Shown one piece after another: positions 1 to 4,181 of a stretch of DNA of 7,853 bases. The DNA comes from a bacterium (GTDB lineage Bacteria; SZUA-182; SZUA-191). The position numbers and the translations under genes are program-made. The DNA lies in the NCBI GenBank assembly GCA_003230535.1, contig QIEW01000031.1, positions 1-7,853 of the forward strand, written 5' to 3'. How positions within the stretch are numbered: position 1 is the first letter of the stretch; every line of letters starts with the position of its first letter. The notes under the pieces are model-generated. The model searched no databases and had not been told where the DNA came from. It saw only the letters and a program-made list of their open reading frames with translations.

Positions 1-203
1 GGGAGGGACTCCCGAAACACGAGTGTCCAATATTCTTGCAATTCATTGATGTTGTTGGCGTTAGTCCTCTTTCTTGCAGGGCGGATTACGAAGTCTGTAC
101 TGGGAGAATTGGGTAAAAAGCAGGTAGTTTGAGATGAGATAGGTTGGGTGGAGAGGGTAGTTTGGGATGATCTGGCCTAAATATTTGGTAAAGCAAGCGG
201 GGA

Positions 204-234
204 TTAGGCAGAGCAATCCCTTTTATAGTATAAT
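204..234 (+). promoter_or_regulatory. Putative sigma-70-type promoter for pyrK-pyrD
   Basis: TATAAT at 229-234 is a perfect -10 hexamer. The best -35 candidate, TTAGGC at 204-209, is poor and its spacing of 19 bp is long, so the call rests mainly on the -10. Transcription would start near 240-242 and leave a leader of about 135 nt before the pyrK start. It is the only convincing -10 seen upstream of the operon. Confidence 0.35.
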
Positions 235-238
235 GTAA

Positions 239-250
239 GAGGTTAACCTC
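239..250. promoter_or_regulatory. 12-bp perfect palindrome at the predicted transcription start
   Basis: GAGGTTAACCTC is its own reverse complement and begins five bases after the TATAAT hexamer, so it would overlap the transcription start. That is a usual place for a repressor operator. The binding protein, if any, is unknown. A palindrome of this length can also occur by chance. Confidence 0.3.
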
Positions 251-272
251 AGTTGTCAGCCCGAATGGGGGG

Positions 273-338
273 CGGACAGCAGACGTATCCACCCCTGCAT
301 CCGTCCGAAGGCCGTTTAATCTGCCTTTAGGCGGTTTT
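273..338 (+). promoter_or_regulatory. Possible structured leader of the pyrK-pyrD mRNA
   Basis: Two hairpins can be drawn. The first pairs CGGAC (273-277) with GTCCG (303-307) and, inside it, GCAG (279-282) with CTGC (295-298). The second is CTGCC (321-325), loop TTTA, GGCGG (330-334), followed at once by TTTT (335-338), which has the shape of a weak intrinsic terminator. Attenuation of pyrimidine genes is known in other bacteria (PyrR or UTP-sensing systems), but I see no recognised PyrR-binding sequence, so regulation here is an inference. Confidence 0.25.
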
Positions 339-374
339 GGTTTGGTTTGACTTTCCTGCTTCTACACTTTTATA

Positions 375-1196
375 ATGGACATGATGGAAGCTAAGATACT
401 GTCACTTATAGAACTTACCTCTTCATATTTTATATTGGAACTTGAGGCCCCAAAAGTTGCTCAGTCAGCGCAAGCAGGTCAGTTTGTGATGCTTAGATGC
501 GGCCCCGGCTATGATCCGCTGTTATCCCGGCCATTCAGCATCCATCGGCGCCAGGGGAACAGAATTTGGCTTCTTATCTCAGTAGTTGGCCGGGGGACGG
601 AATTGATAAGCCTCTCCCGACCGGGAGCGCAATTGGAGATTTTAGGGCCGCTGGGGAAGGGTTTTAGACTTATCGAGCCCGGCAGATCAGACCCCCCCGC
701 TCAGGCATTACTGGTGGGAGGCGGGGCAGGGGTGGCTCCATTGCTGTTTTTAGCTGAGGAGTTGGCCGGACGGCAAGTCCCGCTCACAGTGTTTGTTGGG
801 GGAAAAACGTCCGCTGACCTGTTGGCGATAGAGGAGTTTGAAAAATTAACGACCAAGCTTCATCTATCCACCGAAGATGGTTCCCGGGGCGAAAAAGGGT
901 TGATTACCGGTGTCCTGGGCGATGTACTGGAACAGGATACTGGGTTCCGCCAGGAGATTTTCAGTTGCGGCCCGTGGGGTATGCTGGCCGAAATTAGCCG
1001 GATAGCAGAGGAGCGACAGCTTCCCATCCAGGTCTCCGTGGAGGCCAGGATGGCTTGTGGAGTGGGGGCATGTCTGGGTTGCGTCATCAAGGCTAAGGCG
1101 CCGGAAGGGGAGGATTATGGCATCGGAGACTACCGCCATGCCTGTGTCTGCTTGGAGGGGCCGGTTTTTGAGGCCGAAAAACTAATATGGAACTAA
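375..1196 (+). CDS. pyrK: Dihydroorotate dehydrogenase B, electron transfer subunit
   Basis: This 273-residue protein is the iron-sulfur flavoprotein partner of PyrD in class 1B dihydroorotate dehydrogenase. It carries electrons between the PyrD FMN and NAD in the cytoplasm. The order of parts fits the ferredoxin-reductase-like family: an FAD-binding barrel with RPFSIH (52-57), an NAD-binding domain with GGGAGVAPL (115-123) and CGP (198-200), and a C-terminal [2Fe-2S] site using C228, C233, C236 and C259 in ACGVGACLGC and the final CLEGPVF. The spacing between the third and fourth ligand is about 22 residues, longer than the roughly 14 I recall for Lactococcus PyrK, because of an extra stretch APEGEDYGIGD. 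C257 is an alternative ligand. The start is uncertain: ATG codons at 375, 381 and 384 all lie close together and none has a clear Shine-Dalgarno. The gene overlaps pyrD by 10 bp. Confidence 0.95.
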   Translation: MDMMEAKILSLIELTSSYFILELEAPKVAQSAQAGQFVMLRCGPGYDPLLSRPFSIHRRQGNRIWLLISVVGRGTELISLSRPGAQLEILGPLGKGFRLIEPGRSDPPAQALLVGGGAGVAPLLFLAEELAGRQVPLTVFVGGKTSADLLAIEEFEKLTTKLHLSTEDGSRGEKGLITGVLGDVLEQDTGFRQEIFSCGPWGMLAEISRIAEERQLPIQVSVEARMACGVGACLGCVIKAKAPEGEDYGIGDYRHACVCLEGPVFEAEKLIWN

Positions 1197-2131
1197 ACTC
1201 CGTAAAGCCCAATTTGCAGGTAGAAGTAGGCGGCGTAAGGCTGAAGAATCCGGCGCTGGCAGCTTCCGGAACTTTCGGGTATGGGGAGGAATATGCTCCC
1301 TGGACGGATTTAGGTAAAATAGGAGGAATTGTTACCAAGGGGCTTTCATGGGAACCCCGATTAGGGAATCCCACTCCCAGGTTGGCTGAGACGCCGGCTG
1401 GACTGCTTAACGCCATCGGCTTGCAGAATGTCGGCGTCAAGAGGTTTCTCCAAACCAAGCTTCCGGCGTTACGCAATTATGATACCGCCATTATCGTCAA
1501 CATCTTTGGGCACACAGAAGCGGAATACATTACGGTAGCCAGGGAACTCTCCTTAGCGGAAGGGATAGCCGCCTTGGAGCTCAATATCTCCTGTCCCAAT
1601 GTAACGCAGGGCGGAATGCAGTTTGGCGCCACGCCTCCATCCACCTACCAAATTGTGTCGGCGGTGCGCCAAGCCACACATTTCCCCCTGTGGGTGAAGC
1701 TCTCCCCTAATGTGGCGGATATTGCGGCCATAGCTGAAGCCGCTCAAGCGGCCGGCGCTGACGCTTTGTCTCTGGTGAACACCTTCTTGGGTTTGGCCAT
1801 AGATATCCGGAGCCGGCAGCCTAAACTGGCCAATATAACCGGCGGTCTTTCCGGCCCGGCGATAAAACCTCTTGCGTTGAGGATGGTCTGGGAGGTTGCT
1901 AAAAAGGTGGAAATCCCCGTTGTCGGTATCGGGGGAATTTGTTGTGCAGAAGATGCTTTGGAGTATATAATAGCAGGGGCCCATGCGGTGGAAGTGGGCA
2001 CAGCTAATTTTATAGATCCCCAAGCCATCCCCAAAATTGTGGCCGGCATAGAAACTTACTTGTTGGAAAATGGGGTGGCTGATATCCATTCTCTGATTGG
2101 CAGCCTGAAATTACCGGAAAGAGAAGTGTGA
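1187..2131 (+). CDS. pyrD: Dihydroorotate dehydrogenase B, catalytic subunit
   Basis: This 314-residue FMN enzyme oxidises dihydroorotate to orotate, the fourth step of UMP synthesis. It is a complete TIM-barrel DHODH. SGTFGYG (27-33), TKGLS (50-54) and NAIGLQN (75-81) line the FMN and substrate pocket. ELNISCPN (131-138) holds the catalytic base C136; cysteine at this place marks class 1, whereas class 2 enzymes have serine. KLSPN (171-175), the GLSGPAIKP segment (220-228), GIGGI (247-251) and VGTANF (270-275) complete the phosphate and flavin contacts. Length is normal for PyrDB. The ATG lies within the end of pyrK with a weak GAGG about 13 nt upstream, so translational coupling to pyrK is likely. 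The adjacent PyrK makes class 1B, the NAD-linked form, the clear assignment. Confidence 0.96.
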   Translation: MELNSVKPNLQVEVGGVRLKNPALAASGTFGYGEEYAPWTDLGKIGGIVTKGLSWEPRLGNPTPRLAETPAGLLNAIGLQNVGVKRFLQTKLPALRNYDTAIIVNIFGHTEAEYITVARELSLAEGIAALELNISCPNVTQGGMQFGATPPSTYQIVSAVRQATHFPLWVKLSPNVADIAAIAEAAQAAGADALSLVNTFLGLAIDIRSRQPKLANITGGLSGPAIKPLALRMVWEVAKKVEIPVVGIGGICCAEDALEYIIAGAHAVEVGTANFIDPQAIPKIVAGIETYLLENGVADIHSLIGSLKLPEREV

Positions 2132-2179
2132 GAAGTGAGGGATGAAGGATGAGAATTTTCCTTCCTCATCTTGCAACAT

Positions 2180-2187
2180 AAAGGAGG
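2180..2187 (+). promoter_or_regulatory. Ribosome binding site that fixes the tatA start
   Basis: AAAGGAGG ends eight bases before the ATG at 2196. It is one of the two strongest Shine-Dalgarno sequences in the window. It shows that the upstream in-frame ATG at 2142, which would add 18 polar residues ahead of the membrane helix, is not the start. A bulged stem (GATGA and GGA at 2141-2149 pairing with TCCTCATC at 2163-2170) can form just upstream, leaving the site exposed. Confidence 0.8.
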
Positions 2188-2195
2188 TTCACATC

Positions 2196-2417
2196 ATGTT
2201 CGGCATCGGGATGGGAGAGTTACTGTTAATCTTACTGGCGGTGTTGATTATCTTTGGGGCAGGCAAGCTTCCGGAAGTAATGGACAGCCTGGGCAAAGCC
2301 ATCCGGCGTTTCAAGCGAGCCATGGAAGAAGATTACGAACCGCCCCAAAAGCCAGAGGAGCCTACGTCCAAGGGCAACGAACCTAAACCCAAAGAGACAC
2401 CCCAAAATCACAATTGA
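2196..2417 (+). CDS. tatA: Sec-independent protein translocase subunit TatA/E
   Basis: This 73-residue protein forms the oligomeric membrane component of the twin-arginine export system, which moves folded proteins across the inner membrane. The plan is classical: a short N-terminal helix with the polar E8 ([16 protein letters not shown]), the hinge FGAGKLPEV (20-28), an amphipathic basic helix (about 29-45, [15 protein letters not shown]) and a disordered tail rich in Pro, Glu and Lys. FG..KLP and the short length favour TatA/E over TatB, which is usually longer and has a proline-leucine hinge variant. It starts at the ATG behind AAAGGAGG, 64 bp after pyrD, and may be cotranscribed with it. 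No tatB or tatC lies nearby, so the pore partners must be encoded elsewhere. Confidence 0.93.
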   Translation: MFGIGMGELLLILLAVLIIFGAGKLPEVMDSLGKAIRRFKRAMEEDYEPPQKPEEPTSKGNEPKPKETPQNHN

Positions 2418-2423
2418 ACAAAG

Positions 2424-2443
2424 CGCCCCTCCGGGCGGGGTTT
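2424..2443 (+). terminator. Possible intrinsic terminator after tatA
   Basis: CGCCC (2424-2428), loop CTCC, GGGCG (2433-2437) followed by GGG and TTT begins seven bases after the tatA stop codon. The stem is GC-rich but short, and the T tract is only three bases long, so termination may be partial or may be helped by the hairpins that follow. Confidence 0.4.
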
Positions 2444-2446
2444 AAA

Positions 2447-2607
2447 TCCCCCCTGCCCCCCTTTATTAAAGGGGGGAACCCGTTAATCTTTTCATTCACG
2501 ACCCGCAACCAATTGCCTTGGTGAGGGGAACCTGTTAATCTCCAGGGGGAATCCGTTGTCTCCCCCTTTGGCAAAGGGGGATTAAGGGGGATTTTTTCAG
2601 GTGGATT
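2447..2607. repeat. G/C-rich palindromic intergenic repeat cluster
   Basis: This stretch holds two strong hairpins of one style. The first is CCCCCCTTT (2456-2464), loop ATT, AAAGGGGGG (2468-2476). The second is CCCCCTTT (2562-2569), loop GGC, AAAGGGGG (2573-2580), followed by ATTAAGGGGGA and a run of six T (2592-2597). Between them three direct copies of a short unit occur: GGGGAACCCGTTAATCT (2473-2489), GGGGAACCTGTTAATCT (2525-2541) and a degenerate GGGGAATCCGTTGTCT (2546-2561). A related but distinct pair of palindromes lies at 6504-6615. This is typical of dispersed intergenic repeats; the last hairpin plus T run could also end transcription. A 78-residue minus-strand frame here is a by-product of the repeat. 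Confidence 0.7.
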
Positions 2608-2615
2608 TTTGTCCG

Positions 2616-2646
2616 CCACAAATAAGTTTGTGGTATCTTATTGTTT
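2616..2646 (+). terminator. AT-rich hairpin, terminator-like
   Basis: CCACAAA (2616-2622), loop TAAG, TTTGTGG (2627-2633) is a perfect 7-bp stem, followed by the T-rich TATCTTATTGTTTT. It lies between the pyr/tat group and the next gene and is a second candidate for ending the upstream transcript. The T residues are interrupted, which lowers confidence. Confidence 0.35.
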
Positions 2647-2723
2647 TAATAAACTCCAAAAATGGGATTGCCTATACTATCAAGTAAATAAAACCATAAA
2701 TCATTATTAACCATGAGGCCGCC

Positions 2724-3739
2724 ATGACGATAACGCACAATCGATCAGCTCACTTTATGTTCATCCGGATATTTTTCTGGACAATATTAATAACTATTGT
2801 CGCTTGTTGGGGTAGTTATAGTTTTGCTTCCGAGTCGAAAAATTCGGAACAAAAGTTACGGGGCGGATTCGCAATCTTAAGGCTAAAAAACGCCAAACCG
2901 CACCTAAACAACAGCCCCAACACTCCCGTTATCAATTAACTTTACACCCCTTAAACAACATCCACTACCTCTCCGGGTTAACCTACCACAAAGGAGGGGC
3001 GGACACCGGAACCCTGTGGGCGGTATCTGACAGAGCCAACCGCATCTATCATCTCTCTCCAGACGGTAAGCTGCTGAGCAGTTTTCAAGTGTCTATCCCT
3101 TCCGGCTCCCCGCTCCTTCCAAAGCAGGGTTTTAACGCCAAGTCCCTTGATCTTGAGGGCATAGCGGTAGATAAGAAGGGGCTGCTTTATGTGGTTTCCG
3201 AGGCGAACCGGGCCGTGCTTAAGCTCACTTCGCAAGGGAAACTGCTGGCCATATTCCAGGTAGAGGGACAAAACATGGCCACTAACAGGGGGCTGGAAGG
3301 GATAACTTATTCCCCTGATACCGGTCTGCTCTATATCCAGGAAGAAGGGTCGCAGGATTTTAGCGCTCATCAAAGTCTCTATAGTTATACTTTGGAGGGG
3401 AAGAAGAGGGGGGAATATACCCTCACCGGTGTCCGCCGTCTTAGCGGCATATCCGCCGGTCCGGGATATCTCCTCACCCTGGGCTTCAATGATGTAACCT
3501 GGCCGCAGATTTTCAGGTTTCCACTATTCAAGTCGTTCGAGATTTCTGAGACCGCCATCTCCGGGGCATTTATCGACTTGCAGAAAGAATATGGCGAACA
3601 GTTAAATCAGTATCCAGGGAACCTAAACCTGGAAGGCATAACCCAGGACGAGAAAGGACAGATCTATCTGGCGCCCGATGCCGATCCCCAAAAAGTGGAG
3701 CAAAGTCTCCTGCTTATATTAACCCCTATCATAAAATAA
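2724..3739 (+). CDS. Exported SdiA-regulated/phytase-like beta-propeller protein, interrupted by a -1 frame change
   Basis: The first frame starts at ATG 2724 (weak GAGG at 2715-2718; ATG 2757 is an alternative). It encodes a signal peptide with hydrophobic core FFWTILITIVACW and a likely cleavage after SYSFA, then stops at 2937-2939. The propeller lies in the -1 frame, which is open from 2822 to the stop at 3737-3739. Its only usual start codon is GTG 3089, but conserved-looking sequence (LSGLTY, LWAVSDRANRIYHLSPDGKLL) is read before 3089 and belongs to the same domain, so 3089 is not the true start. A -1 shift at 2885-2891 gives about 338 residues. Three LEGI motifs (DLEGIAVD, GLEGITYS, NLEGITQD) and the blade pattern ..LYVVSEANRAVLKL.. 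match the SdiA-regulated/esterase-like phytase family as I recall it; no substrate can be assigned. The frame change may be an inactivating deletion, a sequencing error in the A run, or recoding. Confidence 0.7.
2885..2891 (+). other. A AAA AAC heptamer at the frame change
   Basis: In the frame of the signal peptide the codons read CTA AAA AAC, so these bases form the classical X XXY YYZ slippery heptamer in exactly the right phase for a -1 shift. After slipping, reading continues CGC CAA ACC in the propeller frame. No stable stem-loop or pseudoknot is visible in the next 30 bases, and no upstream Shine-Dalgarno-like stimulator of the right spacing stands out. A single-base loss from the A run (A7 to A6) would explain the same data. 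Confidence 0.45.
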
Positions 3740-3800
3740 CACCGGTTATTCATTGTCATTAGTCAGGAGCGGTTTTGAAAATGGCAAGAATAATGTGCAC

Positions 3801-3950
3801 TAAGGGACTTAGAACATTTTAAAGTACCGTTTGTGGTTTTTTTTGTGCAGTCAGGTCCTCAGACCTGACTGCGGTTTGGGAGGTGTCAGATACAAAAAAA
3901 ACATTACGATTTATCCTAAAACGGTATATTGGATATTTCTAAGTCCCTTA
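3801..3950. mobile_element. MITE-like inverted-repeat element
   Basis: Perfect 14-bp terminal inverted repeats, TAAGGGACTTAGAA (3801-3814) and TTCTAAGTCCCTTA (3937-3950), bound a stretch with no coding capacity. A second inverted pair, TACCGTTT (3825-3832) and AAACGGTA (3919-3926), sits exactly 10 bases inside each end, so the arms mirror one another. The centre has a perfect 11-bp stem, GCAGTCAGGTC (3847-3857), loop CTCA, GACCTGACTGC (3862-3872), flanked by T8 and A8 runs. If the outer TA at each end is the duplicated target, the element proper is 3803-3948 and fits a nonautonomous relative of TA-targeting IS630/Tc1-mariner elements. No transposase is in the window. Confidence 0.65.
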
Positions 3951-4181
3951 TCAGTGCGGACTTTTATAACTTCCTCTCCCCCGGAGAGAGATGACCGATG
4001 TTAGGGGAGAACCCTACCCCTCAATCCACCTATCATAGGTTGCCCGTGCGCCCTGGAACAACCCGGGCTCGACCTGGCTTTCTCTGGGGAAGTATGCTAA
4101 GGTCATCCCTATTGGTTTGGATGCGAATTGGAATATATATCCATCGGCTTGTTTTGGCGATCAACAGAGGGAGCGTTCATA
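3951..4181 (+). promoter_or_regulatory. Leader and putative promoter of the glycosyltransferase genes
   Basis: This gap follows the MITE-like element. A hairpin CTCTCC (3974-3979), loop CCC, GGAGAG (3983-3988) and a smaller TAGGG/CCCTA stem (about 4002-4015) are visible. A possible promoter is TTGGTT (4112-4117), 16 bp, TATATA (4134-4139), which would start transcription about 35 nt before the gene. CAGAGGGAG at 4165-4173 lies eight bases before ATG 4182 and is the ribosome binding site. A 64-residue frame at 3998-4192 has no recognisable content and no such site. Confidence 0.4.

Larger units (their letters stand above)
1..374. other. Region upstream of pyrK without a recognisable gene
   Basis: No convincing coding region is visible here. 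A + strand frame is open from base 1 to a TGA at 130-132, and the longest minus-strand frame (86-292) gives 68 residues rich in Pro and Leu; neither resembles a known protein or has a good ribosome binding site. The stretch does contain candidate control elements for pyrK: an imperfect direct repeat (GTAGTTTGAGATGA at 124-137 and GTAGTTTGGGATGA at 157-170, 13 of 14 identical, 33 bp apart), a consensus -10 hexamer at 229-234, a 12-bp palindrome at 239-250, and two possible leader hairpins between 273 and 338. The left edge may hold the end of a neighbouring gene too short to identify. Confidence 0.5.

Noticed and set aside
1-132. Open + strand frame at the left edge containing MLLALVLFLAG, and a minus-strand frame reading NELQEYWTLVFRESL off the edge
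   Set aside because: Both are too short to identify, and neither has a supported start or a family resemblance. Either could be a fragment of a neighbouring gene.
86-292. 68-residue minus-strand reading frame upstream of pyrK
   Set aside because: It has low-complexity Pro/Leu composition, no recognisable domain and no clear ribosome binding site, and it overlaps the likely pyrK promoter and leader.
1553-2089. 178-residue minus-strand frame opposite pyrD, and similar ones opposite both glycosyltransferase genes (for example 6703-7197)
   Set aside because: They are complementary to strongly supported genes, have unnatural composition and match no family.
2142-2195. Upstream ATG extending TatA by 18 residues
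   Set aside because: It lacks a ribosome binding site and adds a polar stretch ahead of the membrane helix, whereas ATG 2196 has AAAGGAGG at ideal spacing.
2447-2607. CRISPR array
   Set aside because: The direct units are short, degenerate and unevenly spaced, have no uniform spacers and have no cas genes nearby.
3089-3739. GTG 3089 as an independent start of the phytase-like protein
   Set aside because: Domain sequence (LWAVSDRANRIYHLSPDG) is read in the same frame before this codon, and there is no ribosome binding site; it would lose the first part of the propeller and the signal peptide.
3837-3901. Central hairpin of the inverted-repeat element as a transcription terminator
   Set aside because: On both strands the stem is followed by an A run rather than a T run, so it does not have the form of an intrinsic terminator.
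4128-4181. ATG 4128 as the start of the large glycosyltransferase
   Set aside because: It lies within the putative -10 region, lacks a Shine-Dalgarno and adds residues not typical of the family.
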